Origin: Nesterenkonia ebinurensis
GTDB taxonomy: Bacteria > Actinomycetota > Actinomycetes > Actinomycetales > Micrococcaceae
NCBI RefSeq assembly: GCF_008711175.1
Contig: NZ_VWNF01000049.1
Coordinates: 62,001-126,000 of the forward strand
Direction: 5' to 3'
DNA length: 64,000 nt
Of this stretch, positions 7,428 through 15,729 are shown piece by piece (position 1 is the first letter of the stretch; each line of letters opens with the position of its first letter). The position numbers were made by a program, and so were the translations under genes. Under the pieces are notes generated by a model. It saw only the letters and a list, made by a program, of their open reading frames with translations, was not told the origin of the DNA and made no database searches.

Positions 7428-8138
7428 TCAGCCGGCAGAGACGCTGACGCGCACAGCATGGGTGACTTCATGCGGCAGTGAGACCGAACCGCGCCCAGTC
7501 CCGGGGGAGAGCACCACATCGCCCTTGCTGCTGGTGAGGATCTTGGCCTGAAGCCCGATGGGCAGCTGCTCCTGGGCCAGGGTGTGCAAGGCTTGGGGGA
7601 CGGCGTCGTCCACCTGCTCCACCCGGACTGAGGTCTCCTCCGGCGCCCGGCACAGCAGCATAGTCTCCGGGTAGCTCATGCTCAGGTCTGGGGCAGGGAT
7701 GGGGTCCCCATGCGGATCAGTCTCGGGATGGCCGAGTTTGGTGTCCAGCCGCTGGATGAAGGTCTCGGAGACCGAATGTTCTAATCGTTCGGCCTCCTCA
7801 TGCACCTCGTCCCAGGAGTAGCCCAGCTCGCGGACCAACCAGGTCTCGATCAGCCGGTGCCGGCGCACCATCGCCAGGGCCAGCTGGCGCCCCTGCTCAG
7901 TCAGCCGGATCGGCGCATAGGGCTTGTGCTCCACCAGCCCCTGCTCAGCCATCTTGCGAATCATCAGGCTCACCGAAGGGTTGGAGACGCCCAGAGCCTT
8001 GGCCAGCGCACTGGCGGTGACATCAGTGCTCTCCCACTCGGCCAGGCCGTAGATGGTCTTGGCGTAGTCCTCCACACTGGTGGTGGCGCCCGCCGCCGTT
8101 CCGATAGTGGAACGACCCTGGTCTGATGTGCGTGGCAT
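7428..8138 (-). CDS. mntR: MntR/DtxR-family metalloregulator
   Basis: A 236-residue repressor. Residues about 20-80 are the DtxR winged HTH (VEDYAKTIYGLAEWESTDVTASALAKALGVSNPSVSLMIRKMAEQGLVEHKPYAPIRLTEQG). The dimerisation domain follows with the metal ligands of the family (RRHRLIETWLVRELGYSWDEVHEEAERLEHSVSE ... LGHPETDPHGDPIP), and a C-terminal FeoA/SH3-like domain (LPIGLQAKILTSSKGDVVLS). In this family Mn(II) drives operator binding. It lies downstream of a Mn-type ABC transporter on the same strand, and two TTAGG-type boxes sit at that transporter's start. DtxR/IdeR iron sensing is the alternative; the neighbours favour manganese. Confidence 0.88.
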   Translation of the reverse strand: MPRTSDQGRSTIGTAAGATTSVEDYAKTIYGLAEWESTDVTASALAKALGVSNPSVSLMIRKMAEQGLVEHKPYAPIRLTEQGRQLALAMVRRHRLIETWLVRELGYSWDEVHEEAERLEHSVSETFIQRLDTKLGHPETDPHGDPIPAPDLSMSYPETMLLCRAPEETSVRVEQVDDAVPQALHTLAQEQLPIGLQAKILTSSKGDVVLSPGTGRGSVSLPHEVTHAVRVSVSAG

Positions 8139-8161
8139 AGCGCTGATTCTACTTGGGGTCC

Positions 8162-8314
8162 TTTAGGCGTGAAGGCCGGCGCCGCTGTAGCCGGCCGAGA
8201 GGCGAGCGGGGTTTCCCCGTCGCCGGGACCAGCTCCAGGCGTGAAGGCCGGCGCTTCACTGGGGTGTCCGGCCGAGAGGCGAGCGGGACACGTGCCCGTC
8301 ACCGGGACCAGCGC
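8162..8314. repeat. Repeat family A, two tandem copies (about 72-80 bp each)
   Basis: Copy one (8162-8233) and copy two (8234-about 8314) both read AGGCGTGAAGGCCGGCG ... GGCCGAGAGGCGAGCGGG ... CACCGGGACCAGC or CGCCGGGACCAGC. The same unit occurs at 17043-17315 (three copies), 29801-29872 (reverse) and 60974-61044 (inside ftsW). The second copy contains the stop codon of the metal permease gene, so that protein's last 18 or so residues come from the repeat. Confidence 0.88.
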
Positions 8315-9197
8315 TGACAGCACGACGCCGCCCGCCCCGCCAGAGTCTCGGAAGCAGCCCGCGTCTGGGGGAGAGCAGATAGGCGAGCAGGAACTGGGCC
8401 GAAGCTGCCAGCACGATCGACCCGCCAGTGGAGATGTCCAGCCAGTAGCTGGCATAGACTCCGGCCACAGCGGCGATGGCGCCCACTGCCGAGGAGACTG
8501 CCAGCATCGCTCCGAAGCTGCGCACCAGCAGGAACGCGGTGGCTCCCGGGATCACCAGGATGGCGACCACCAGGATCACCCCGAGCGTCTGCAGGGCGGT
8601 GATCGTGGTCAGTGCCAGCAGCATCAGCAGCACCGTGGTGAGCAGGCCCACCGGCAGCCCGATCGCCTGGGCATAGATCCGGTCGAAGGCCACCAGGGTG
8701 AAGTCGCGCCGCTTGACCAGCAGCACCGCAGCGGTGATCGTGCCCAGTGCGGCCACCTGGTAGAGATCCGCGCGAGAGGTGCCCAGGACATTGCCGAACA
8801 GGATGTGCTGCAGATGCGTCTGAGTGGTCACCGTGGACATCAGCACCAGGCCAAGGGCGAACAGCGAGGTGAACACCACCCCGATGCTGGTGTCACGCTT
8901 CAGGGTAGTGGTCTGGCCGAGCGCACCGATGAGTGCTACCGCCGCCATGCCGAAGATGAAGGCGCCTATGCCCAGTGGGATGCCGAGGATGAACGCCAGC
9001 ACCACACCGGGCAGGATCGAATTCGCCACGGCCTCGCCCATCAGCGACCAGCCCATCAGCACCAGCCAGGCCGAGAGCATCCCGCAGATCGCCGCCGAGA
9101 TCACGGCAACGGCCAGGGCGTTCTGCATGAACGGGTACTGCAGCGGGGTCAGCACAAGGTCGAGCAGGCCGGTAGTGATCATTGCGGTGTTGGTCAT
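8256..9197 (-). CDS. mntC: Metal (manganese-type) ABC transporter permease
   Basis: A 313-residue ABC-3 family permease with about eight to nine hydrophobic helices. The opening (YPFMQNALAVAVISAAICGMLSAWLVLMGWSLMGEAVANSILPGVVLAFILG) is the standard start of MntB/TroC/ZnuB permeases, and the late TLGVILVVAILVIPGATAFLLVRSF is the ATPase-contact region. The last residues (VSAGPGDGHVSRSPLGRTPQ) are read from repeat family A and are not typical of the family. The start overlaps the ATPase stop by four bases. It forms the membrane pore of the importer encoded by the three-gene operon at 10853-8256. Confidence 0.9.
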   Translation of the reverse strand: MTNTAMITTGLLDLVLTPLQYPFMQNALAVAVISAAICGMLSAWLVLMGWSLMGEAVANSILPGVVLAFILGIPLGIGAFIFGMAAVALIGALGQTTTLKRDTSIGVVFTSLFALGLVLMSTVTTQTHLQHILFGNVLGTSRADLYQVAALGTITAAVLLVKRRDFTLVAFDRIYAQAIGLPVGLLTTVLLMLLALTTITALQTLGVILVVAILVIPGATAFLLVRSFGAMLAVSSAVGAIAAVAGVYASYWLDISTGGSIVLAASAQFLLAYLLSPRRGLLPRLWRGGRRRAVSAGPGDGHVSRSPLGRTPQ

Positions 9198-9937
9198 TTC
9201 AGTGCCTCCCCGAAGGCCTGGGCCAGCTGCTCATCGGTGAGCACCTCTGCAGGGGACCCGGCGGCGAGCACCTTGCGGTGCAGCAGCACCACCTGATCGG
9301 CCAGCTGGTGGACACCCTCCAGATGATGGGTAGAGATCAGCACGGTGGTCCCGGCGGCGCGCAACTGGTGCAGCACCTGGGTGATCAGCGCCTCGCTGCT
9401 GCGGTCGACACCGGCGAACGGTTCGTCCAGCAGCATCAGCGGTGCGTTCTGGGCCAGCGCCCTGGCCACAAATGCCCGCTTGCGCTGCCCTCCGGACAGC
9501 TCGCCGATGGCGCGCTTGCGATAGGCTGTCAGCTGAGTCTGCTCCAGGGCGCGATCCACCGCCTCTCGGTCGGACCGCCGCGGAATCCGGACAAAACCCA
9601 TATGCGGGTACCGACCCATCATCACCACCTGCTCCACGGTGATCGGGAAGGTAGTGTCCACCTGCTCGTGCTGCGGCACATAGGAGACCAGGTTGCGGCG
9701 TCGTGCCTGGGCGGACTCGGCGCCGAAGATCCGCACCGAGCCGCTGTTGGCCGACACCAGGCCCAGCAGTGCGGAGAACAGGGTGGACTTACCGGATCCG
9801 TTGGCGCCCAGCAGAGCGGTTATCTGGCCCGGCTCCAGGGCCAGGCTGACCTCCTCCAGAGCGGTGACGCCGGGGTAGCCGGCGGTGAGATTTTCAACGA
9901 CGACGGGGCCGTTCTTGGCGCCTGAAGCCCTATTCAT
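9194..9937 (-). CDS. mntB: Metal (manganese-type) ABC transporter ATP-binding protein
   Basis: A 247-residue ABC ATPase. Walker A is GANGSGKST (residues about 43-51), the Q-loop is YVPQHEQVDTTFPITV, the signature is LSGGQRKRAFVARALAQ, Walker B is LMLLDEPFAGVD and the H-loop is STHH. The VPQH-E-x-VDTTFP-x-TV pattern is typical of Mn/Zn importers (MntA/TroB/ZnuC group). It begins eight bases before the end of the substrate-binding protein gene and overlaps the permease start, so all three are translationally coupled. It powers import of the metal delivered by the lipoprotein. Confidence 0.93.
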   Translation of the reverse strand: MNRASGAKNGPVVVENLTAGYPGVTALEEVSLALEPGQITALLGANGSGKSTLFSALLGLVSANSGSVRIFGAESAQARRRNLVSYVPQHEQVDTTFPITVEQVVMMGRYPHMGFVRIPRRSDREAVDRALEQTQLTAYRKRAIGELSGGQRKRAFVARALAQNAPLMLLDEPFAGVDRSSEALITQVLHQLRAAGTTVLISTHHLEGVHQLADQVVLLHRKVLAAGSPAEVLTDEQLAQAFGEALK

Positions 9938-10853
9938 AGCTGCTCAGAATCGTGTTGATCGTGTACTCCAGCAGGTCGAGGTGAGTCCCTGCGGGGCCGT
10001 CGGGCTCGGTGAGTGAGTCCACGTAGAGCGGCCCGGCGCGTTCGGCACCGGTGGTCTCCGCCACCTGAGCCTGGGCGGCGTCGTTGACCGTTGACTCGCA
10101 GAAGACAGTCTCCACGTTGTTCTCCTGGACGAACTGGATCTGCGCCTCCACCTGCTGCGGAGTGCCCTCGTTCTCCGCGTTGAGCGGCCAGAGGTAGTGT
10201 TCGGTGAGACCCAGGTCCTCAGCCAGGTAGCCGAAGGCCCCTTCGCAGGTGACCAGTACCGGGTCCTCCAGCGCAGCGGCGCGCTGCTGGGCGTCGGTCA
10301 GCAGCGTCTCCAGCTCGGCGCGGTAGTCCTCTGCCTGTTCGGCGAAGTAGTCGGCGTCCTCGGGGGAGAGCTCGGCCAGGGCGGCCTCGATATTGTCAAC
10401 ATAGGTCAGCGACTGCGTCGGGGAGATCCAGCCGTGTGGGTCAATGGGCAGATCCTCATCCTCGCCCGGATCGTCGGGATGGCCAGGCAGCCGGGTGATG
10501 GGCCGGGCGTCGATGCTCTGCGAGGCGATAGCCACCGGGGCGTCCGAATGGGCGATGAACTGGCCGAACCACGCCTCCAGCCAGTATCCGTTTTCGATGA
10601 TCAGGTCGGCGTCGGTCGCGGCCTGTACGTCGGAGGGGGTGGGATCGTATTCGTGGACCTCGGCTGCGATGGGAGTGATGGAGCGGACCTCGATGCGATC
10701 GCCGCCGATCTCCTCGGTGATGTCAGCCAGCACGGAGAAGGTGGTGACCACCAGCGGGAGGCTCTCGGCGTCGTCGTGCTCCTCACCGGTGGGGGAGCAG
10801 GCGGTTAGGACCAGTGGGAGGGTGAGCGCCACTGCTGTCATGTGTTTAGGCAT
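9930..10853 (-). CDS. mntA: Metal ABC transporter substrate-binding lipoprotein, manganese type
   Basis: A 307-residue cluster A-I binding protein. The signal peptide ends in the lipobox LTAC. Ligand regions of the PsaA/MntC group are visible: EVHEYDPTPSD (His), DPHGWISP (His), VTCEGAFGYLAED (Glu, where zinc binders usually have His) and LYVDSLTE (Asp). The His-His-Glu-Asp set points to manganese. ATG 10853 is used; ATG 10841 is the alternative. The start lies within a TTAGG-type palindrome and has no ribosome site, so the message may be leaderless. It is the first gene of the transporter operon. Confidence 0.92.
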   Translation of the reverse strand: MPKHMTAVALTLPLVLTACSPTGEEHDDAESLPLVVTTFSVLADITEEIGGDRIEVRSITPIAAEVHEYDPTPSDVQAATDADLIIENGYWLEAWFGQFIAHSDAPVAIASQSIDARPITRLPGHPDDPGEDEDLPIDPHGWISPTQSLTYVDNIEAALAELSPEDADYFAEQAEDYRAELETLLTDAQQRAAALEDPVLVTCEGAFGYLAEDLGLTEHYLWPLNAENEGTPQQVEAQIQFVQENNVETVFCESTVNDAAQAQVAETTGAERAGPLYVDSLTEPDGPAGTHLDLLEYTINTILSSYE

Positions 10854-10882
10854 ACCTACACTCTAGAGTTAGGTGTGGCTAA
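10846..10882 (-). promoter_or_regulatory. Two MntR/DtxR-type boxes at the start of the manganese operon
   Basis: TTAGGCATACCTAC (10846-10859) and TTAGGTGTGGCTAA (10869-10882) both fit TTAGGYRTRSCTAA, with centres 23 bases apart. The first covers the start codon at 10853; the second overlaps the 3' end of hisN. A possible minus-strand -10 (TAGAGT, 10865-10860) lies between them, six bases before the ATG, which would make the transcript leaderless. Binding by the nearby MntR is inferred. Confidence 0.75.
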
Positions 10883-11700
10883 AAGTCCAGCGTAGGCTCA
10901 TCCGGCACCGGCTCAAGTGCGGTGAGCGCAGGCTCGTGAAGCAGGCCGTTGGTGGCCAGCGCATTGGGACCGGTGCAGCCGGGATCATTGTCCAAGGAGG
11001 TGAACTGGCCGCCGGCCTCGGTGACAATCGGCACCAGGGCGGCCATATCGTAGAGCTCCAGCTCGGGCTCGGCGGCGATGTCCACCGCCCCTTCGGCCAC
11101 CAAGCAGTAGGACCAGAAGTCGCCATAGGCGCGGGTGCGCCACACCTGTTCAGTGAGCCCCAGGAACTGCTCCGTCCGGCCCAGGTCTCGCCAGCCCTCC
11201 AGTGATGAGTAGCTGAAACTTGCGTCGGCCAGCTGGCTGACCTTGGAGACGGTCAGCTGCTTGGCTGCGCTCAGCGATTTGCCGGTGTAGGCCCCACCGT
11301 CCTTGGCCGCCCACCAGCGCCGGCCCAAGGCTGGGGCTGAGACCAGACCTACCACCGGCTCACCGTGGTCGATCAGGGCGATCAGGGTGGCCCAGACAGG
11401 CACGCCGCGGATGAAGTTCTTGGTCCCGTCGATCGGGTCCAGCACCCAGCGGCGTGGACCGGATCCGGATTCGCCGAACTCCTCGCCGTAGACCGCGTCC
11501 CGGCCCCGCGCGCGGGAGAGCTGGGAGCGGATGAGCTGCTCGGCCTCCCGGTCGGCCACTGTCACTGGGGTGAGGTCCGGCTTGGTCTCGACCTCGAAGT
11601 CCATCAGGGTGAAATGCTGCATGGTCTTAGCGTCGACCGAGTTGGCGATCATATGTGCCAGGCGCAGGTCTTCGGTGTAGGGGCTGGAGGCAAGGCTCAT
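10879..11700 (-). CDS. hisN: Inositol monophosphatase family protein, probable histidinol-phosphatase
   Basis: A 273-residue Mg-dependent phosphatase. IMPase motifs are in order: TVADREAEQLIRSQL, the Glu pair YGEEFG (first metal site), WVLDPIDGTKNFIRG (the DPxDGT signature), and near the C-terminus GDFWSYCLVAEGAVDIAAEPELELYDMAALVPIVTEAGG, whose YDMAAL is the second signature. The version with GDFWSY and PELELYD is that of actinobacterial HisN, which dephosphorylates histidinol phosphate; an inositol or fructose bisphosphatase role is possible. It lies just upstream of the manganese operon on the same strand and its 3' end overlaps that operon's operator. Confidence 0.85.
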   Translation of the reverse strand: MSLASSPYTEDLRLAHMIANSVDAKTMQHFTLMDFEVETKPDLTPVTVADREAEQLIRSQLSRARGRDAVYGEEFGESGSGPRRWVLDPIDGTKNFIRGVPVWATLIALIDHGEPVVGLVSAPALGRRWWAAKDGGAYTGKSLSAAKQLTVSKVSQLADASFSYSSLEGWRDLGRTEQFLGLTEQVWRTRAYGDFWSYCLVAEGAVDIAAEPELELYDMAALVPIVTEAGGQFTSLDNDPGCTGPNALATNGLLHEPALTALEPVPDEPTLDF

Positions 11701-11746
11701 GCGCTCAGCCTACGCCGAGGGAGCTGAAGCCGGGCCCACCACACCG

Positions 11747-11816
11747 TTGAGTGCATGATCTGAGCAGCAGTTCGGCCTCAGAATCGGTGGAGATGCTGCA
11801 CAACTCACGCACTCAG
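11747..11816. repeat. Palindromic repeat family C, copy 1
   Basis: GAGTGCATGATCTGAGCAGCA (11749-11769) and its counterpart ending at 11814 form inverted arms that match at 17 of 21 positions around about 24 bases. The same unit lies inside hrpA at 31347-31416 in the opposite orientation. The stop codon of rsgA (11805) is inside the right arm, so the last three residues of RsgA (LSA) are repeat-derived. Confidence 0.85.
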
Positions 11817-12911
11817 GGAGCCGAGGCGTTTTTCGGGGCCGCTGTCCTGCCCGCCGGTCAGCGAGGTCAGCAGCCTGCGCAGGCTGGCCAGTCTGGCCGG
11901 ACCGTGTTCGCCCGCATTCCCGGCAGCCACATAGGCGTCCAACGCGCAGCCGCCCTCGGGGGATTCATGCAGGCAGCCCGGCTCGCAGGCGGCAGAGCCC
12001 TCCACCAGGTCCTCGAAGGCGGCCAGCACATCATCGGGGTGCACATGGGCCAGCCCGAAGCTGCGGACCCCAGGAGTATCAATCACCCAGGACGACGCCG
12101 CCACCTCCGGCCCCAGCCCCTGGCCGGGCTCCAGATTCAGCGCCACAGCCGAGGAGGAGGTGTGCCGGCCCCGTCCGGTGACCGCGTTGACCCCGCCGGT
12201 GGCCCGGTCGGCACCTGTGAGCGCATTGACCATGGTGGATTTGCCCACCCCGGAGTGCCCGATCAGCGCGGTGACATGCCCGACCAGCAGCTCGCGCAGC
12301 TGCGCCACCGCGGCGGGGGAAAGCACCGCCCCGTCCTCGCGGCTGGAGATGACCGTGGTCAGGCCCAGCTCGCTGTAGTGGGAGACAAGCCCCGCCGGGT
12401 CGGCCGGGTCATCGGCAAGATCGGCTTTGGTGATCAGCAGGATCGGTTCGATCCCGGCGTCGAAGGCGGCGACCAGGGCACGGTCGATGAACCCGGTGCG
12501 CGGCTCAGGATCGGCCGAGGCCACCACGACCAACAGCTGGTCGGCATTGGCCACGACTATTCGTTCTGCCTCATCGGTGTCATCGGCAGAGCGCCGCAGC
12601 AGTGTGGCTCGCTCCTCGATCAGCACCAGGCGAGCCAGGGAACCTCCGGCTCCTGAGGTGTCGCCCACCAGCCGGACCAGGTCTCCGGGGGCCACCGGGG
12701 TGCGCCGCAGAGCTTTGGCCCGCATGGCGGTGACCACACGCGCCGGCTGCTGATCGACCATCGCGCAGGTGTAGCGGCCGCGGTCCACCTGGACGACTCG
12801 GGCCAGTTGAGCCTCCGAGTAGTCGGGGGTCTCCTTGGTGCGCGGCCGGGAGCCCTTCTTATTGGGCCGGACACGCACCCTGGATTCGTCCCAGGAGTCC
12901 CATTTGCTCAT
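11805..12911 (-). CDS. rsgA: Small ribosomal subunit biogenesis GTPase RsgA
   Basis: A 368-residue circularly permuted GTPase that tests late 30S subunits. An N-terminal OB fold (VVQVDRGRYTCAMVD ... PGDLVRLVG) is followed by the permuted G motifs: ITKADL (G4) first, then GHSGVGKST (G1), the switch GRGRHTSS and DTPGVRSFGL (G3), and a C-terminal zinc knuckle (CEPGCLHESPEGGCALD: Cys-x4-Cys-x-His-x6-Cys). ATG 12911 (MSKWDSWDESRVRVRP) is preferred to the upstream GTG because it overlaps the aroA stop by four bases. The gene ends inside repeat family C. Confidence 0.95.
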   Translation of the reverse strand: MSKWDSWDESRVRVRPNKKGSRPRTKETPDYSEAQLARVVQVDRGRYTCAMVDQQPARVVTAMRAKALRRTPVAPGDLVRLVGDTSGAGGSLARLVLIEERATLLRRSADDTDEAERIVVANADQLLVVVASADPEPRTGFIDRALVAAFDAGIEPILLITKADLADDPADPAGLVSHYSELGLTTVISSREDGAVLSPAAVAQLRELLVGHVTALIGHSGVGKSTMVNALTGADRATGGVNAVTGRGRHTSSSAVALNLEPGQGLGPEVAASSWVIDTPGVRSFGLAHVHPDDVLAAFEDLVEGSAACEPGCLHESPEGGCALDAYVAAGNAGEHGPARLASLRRLLTSLTGGQDSGPEKRLGSLSA

Positions 12912-14260
12912 TGGCTCACCAGGCTGGCCCAACGATGGGGGAAATCCGGCATGGTCTTCGCCGTGCAGCCGATATCCTCCACCGTGACACCTTCCACGGC
13001 CAGGCCCAGCACTGCGCCGAAGGTTGCCATCCGATGGTCTGCATAGCTGCGTACCACGGCGCCGCGGGTGATGGGGGAGAGGATGCGGAAACCGTCGTCA
13101 GTCTCCTCCGCCTTACCGCCGAGCCTGCGGATCTCTGTCACCAGGGCAGCAATCCGGTCGGTTTCGTGGCCTCGCAGGTGACCCACTGAGGTGAACTTGC
13201 TCTCCTCAGCGCAGAGCGCCGCCAGGGCGGCGACGGTGGGGGTCAGCTCCGCGGTGCCGTCGACGACGCCGGGGGAGACTAGGCGACTGGGTCCGCGCAC
13301 GCTCAGCGTGGCTGTGCTCTCCGAGACCGGGGACAGCTCCACCTGGCAGCCGAAGTCGGCCAGCAGCTGGGTCCACCGCCGTCCGATCTGCGTGGACCCC
13401 AGGGGCCAGCCCGGCATGGTGACCTCGCCGCCGGTGACCGCCGCAGCGCACAGGAAGGGCCCCGCGTTCGAAAGGTCCGGCTCCACCCGAGCGGTGAACG
13501 GTGCGATCGGACCCGGCTCCACCCGCCAGGTGTACTGAGCCGGCGAACTCACCTGCACGCCCAGACCATCGAGCACACTCAGCGTCATCTCCACATGCTC
13601 CAGGGAGGGCACCTGGGCTCCTGAATGGCGCAGGGTCAGCCCCTCAGGCATGCGTGGAGCCGCCAACAGCAGCCCGGAGACGAACTGACTGGTGGCCGAG
13701 GCGTCAATGGTGACGTCACCCCCGGTGATTTCGGCGGGGGAGTGACCAGTAGAGGAGTGGACGGTGAACGGCAGAAAGCCCGGTGCGCCGTCGTCGCCGA
13801 TCTGCACCCCGAGTGCACGCAACCCCTCCAGGACCGCGGTCATCGGCCGCAGCTTGGCTTCCGGGTCGCCGTCGAAGTGCACTGTGCGTGCGGTCAATGC
13901 GGCCACTGCGGGCAGGAACCGCATCACGGTCCCAGCCAGACCGCAGTCGATGCTCACCGGATCCGCTCCGGTGCCCGGAGCGGAGAGTGGGATCGGCGTG
14001 ATGCGCACCGCTGCTTCTCCGCTGTCACCCCAGTCGGTGATGCGCTCCACTTGCGCACCGAGAGCCTCCAGAGCGGTGAGCATCAGTCGCGAGTCCCTGG
14101 AAACCAGGGGGTTGACGACTACGCTGGGGCCCTCAGCCAGGGCGGCCAGGAGCAGATACCGATTGGTCAGCGACTTCGAGGCCGGCACTCTGACTTCGCC
14201 GCGCACAGAAGACCCCGGGTGCGGGGCGTTCCACCCACCACCCGGGGCCACGGCAGTCAC
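12908..14260 (-). CDS. aroA: 3-phosphoshikimate 1-carboxyvinyltransferase (EPSP synthase)
   Basis: A 450-residue enzyme that joins phosphoenolpyruvate to shikimate 3-phosphate, the sixth step of chorismate synthesis. Family motifs: VRVPASKSLTNRYLLLAALAEGPSVV at the N-terminus, CGLAGTVMRFLPA, DGDPEAKLRPM, the SATSQFVSGLLLAAP segment, PDLSNAGPFLCAAAV, and the C-terminal HLRGHETDRIAAL with SYADHRMATFGAVLGL. Full length. The typical Class I GNAGTAMR is CGLAGTVMR here, as in many actinobacteria. It is coupled to rsgA (ATGA overlap), a pairing common in actinobacteria, and nine bases follow the DoxX-like stop region. Confidence 0.95.
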   Translation of the reverse strand: MTAVAPGGGWNAPHPGSSVRGEVRVPASKSLTNRYLLLAALAEGPSVVVNPLVSRDSRLMLTALEALGAQVERITDWGDSGEAAVRITPIPLSAPGTGADPVSIDCGLAGTVMRFLPAVAALTARTVHFDGDPEAKLRPMTAVLEGLRALGVQIGDDGAPGFLPFTVHSSTGHSPAEITGGDVTIDASATSQFVSGLLLAAPRMPEGLTLRHSGAQVPSLEHVEMTLSVLDGLGVQVSSPAQYTWRVEPGPIAPFTARVEPDLSNAGPFLCAAAVTGGEVTMPGWPLGSTQIGRRWTQLLADFGCQVELSPVSESTATLSVRGPSRLVSPGVVDGTAELTPTVAALAALCAEESKFTSVGHLRGHETDRIAALVTEIRRLGGKAEETDDGFRILSPITRGAVVRSYADHRMATFGAVLGLAVEGVTVEDIGCTAKTMPDFPHRWASLVSQ

Positions 14261-14268
14261 TGGAGCAG

Positions 14269-14910
14269 TCAGGAGACCTTGTCCTTGACCTTCTCCGCCT
14301 CAGCAGCGGCAGCCTTCACAGCCTTCTTGGCCTGCTTCTCCGCCTTCTTGAAGTTCTTCTTGGCGTCCTTCTCCCAGGCACGCAGGGTCTTGGCCGCGTC
14401 GTCACCGAGATCCTCGGCCCACTTAGCGGTCTTCTCGCCGAACTTGGTGCCCTTCTTCTTGGCCTGCTTAGACAGGTGCTCAGCCCGCCAGCTCAGCGAG
14501 GGCTTGCCAGCCAGATCCACCACCGCCAGACCGAGCCCGCCCAGGATGGAGACGTTCTTCACCAGGGTCTTACGCTGGGCGATCTCATCACCGGGGTTCT
14601 CCAGCGGTGCAGAGCGGAACTCGGCATAGGAGTTCAGCTTGTGCACGCCCACCAGGGTGAAGGCGGCCAGCCGGGGGAACTTGCCGATGGCCAGGGCTGC
14701 GCCTGCGGTCACCTGCACACCGCCCAGCACCTGAGCGGTCAGCTTGGGCTTGGCGGCCAGCTGCTCGGCCTGCGGAACCAAGCTGGCCAGCTCATCCAGC
14801 GCGGGAGAGAGCTCCTGAGCGGCCTCATCGGGGTTGCGCAGTGTCTCCACACCGCCGTAGATGAAGTGTGCACCCAGCAGCGGTCGGGCGATCTTGCGGA
14901 TCAGAGTCAT
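14269..14910 (-). CDS. DoxX family membrane protein with lysine-rich tail
   Basis: A 213-residue protein. Residues 1-135 are a DoxX-like four-helix membrane domain (RPLLGAHFIYGGVETLRNP, LGGVQVTAGAALAIGKFPRLAAFTLVG, NVSILGGLGLAVVDLAG). Residues 140-213 form a highly charged helix rich in Lys and Ala (AKKNFKKAEKQAKKAVKAAA) that probably lies in the cytoplasm as a coiled coil. DoxX proteins include thiol-oxidation partners of SodA in mycobacteria, but many have no known role. A strong AGGAGG precedes the ATG. It is divergent from sigR, sharing the 180-base gap. Confidence 0.85.
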   Translation of the reverse strand: MTLIRKIARPLLGAHFIYGGVETLRNPDEAAQELSPALDELASLVPQAEQLAAKPKLTAQVLGGVQVTAGAALAIGKFPRLAAFTLVGVHKLNSYAEFRSAPLENPGDEIAQRKTLVKNVSILGGLGLAVVDLAGKPSLSWRAEHLSKQAKKKGTKFGEKTAKWAEDLGDDAAKTLRAWEKDAKKNFKKAEKQAKKAVKAAAAEAEKVKDKVS

Positions 14911-14993
14911 GCTTACTCCTCCTTGGGGCGGGAATCCCGCGCGGAAAAACGCTTGTCCGGTACTAACTTATCAAGTGAGGGGCGAGTGGGACA

Positions 14994-15019
14994 GGAATGC
15001 TGGAGCAGACGGCGTCGTT
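14994..15019 (+). promoter_or_regulatory. SigR (thiol-oxidative stress) promoter
   Basis: GGAAT (14994-14998), exactly 18 bases, then GTT (15017-15019) is the consensus SigR/SigH-dependent promoter, directly upstream of the sigma factor's own gene. It implies autoregulation and excludes ATG 14997, which lies inside the -35 element, as the translation start of the main transcript. Confidence 0.9.
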
Positions 15020-15092
15020 ACTATCTGACATGAGCACGGCGACACTGACCCGACCCGCAACATCTGCGTGGATGGGCGTAGACTCAGGTGTG

Positions 15093-15725
15093 ATGAGTGA
15101 GCGCCCTGCATCTGCTTCCACCCTGTCCGAGGACCTCGACGTCGCTGAGGAGACCGAGGCGGCACGGCGGACCCGTTTTGAACGGGACGCCCTGCAGTAC
15201 GTGGACCAGCTGTATTCGGCGGCGATGCGGATGACCCGCAACCCGCAGGATGCTGAGGACCTGGTCCAGGAGGCCTACACCAAGGCCTATTCGGCCTTCC
15301 ACCAGTACAAGCCCGGCACAAACCTGAAGGCCTGGCTGTACAGGATCCTGACCAACACTTACATCAATATCTACCGCAAGAGGCAGCGGCAGCCTCAGCA
15401 GGCCAATACCGACACGGTGGAGGACTGGCAGATGGCTCAGGCTGCTGAGCACACCAGTTCGGGGCTGCGCTCCGCAGAGGCGGAGGCGCTGGACCACCTG
15501 CCGGACAATGATGTGAAGGAAGCTCTGCAGCAGATTCCGGAGGAGTTCCGGCTGGCGGTGTACTTCTCTGATGTGGAGGGCTTCGCCTACAAGGAGATCG
15601 CCGAGATTCTCAACATCCCGATCGGCACCGTGATGTCCCGGCTGCACCGCGGGCGCAAGCTGCTGCGCGGGCTGCTGGCCGACTATGCGCGGGAACGCGG
15701 CTTCAACCGGGGGGAGAAGAACTGA
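15093..15725 (+). CDS. sigR: ECF RNA polymerase sigma factor SigR (SigH-type)
   Basis: A 210-residue group IV sigma factor controlling the disulfide-stress response. Region 2 is [69 protein letters not shown]; region 4 is [63 protein letters not shown] 15093 ([10 protein letters not shown]) gives the usual length. ATG 15030 would add 21 residues and is still downstream of the SigR promoter, so a longer form is possible, as known for Streptomyces SigR. The anti-sigma gene rsrA follows after four bases. Confidence 0.94.
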   Translation: MSERPASASTLSEDLDVAEETEAARRTRFERDALQYVDQLYSAAMRMTRNPQDAEDLVQEAYTKAYSAFHQYKPGTNLKAWLYRILTNTYINIYRKRQRQPQQANTDTVEDWQMAQAAEHTSSGLRSAEAEALDHLPDNDVKEALQQIPEEFRLAVYFSDVEGFAYKEIAEILNIPIGTVMSRLHRGRKLLRGLLADYARERGFNRGEKN

Positions 15726-15729
15726 GCCC

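Noticed and set aside
8169-9296. 375-codon plus-strand frame over the metal permease
   Set aside because: Gln/His/Gly-rich shadow of a clearly conserved ABC-3 permease on the other strand.
14997-15092. Upstream ATG of the sigR frame as the true start
   Set aside because: It lies inside the -35 element of the SigR promoter, so the autoregulated transcript cannot include it.
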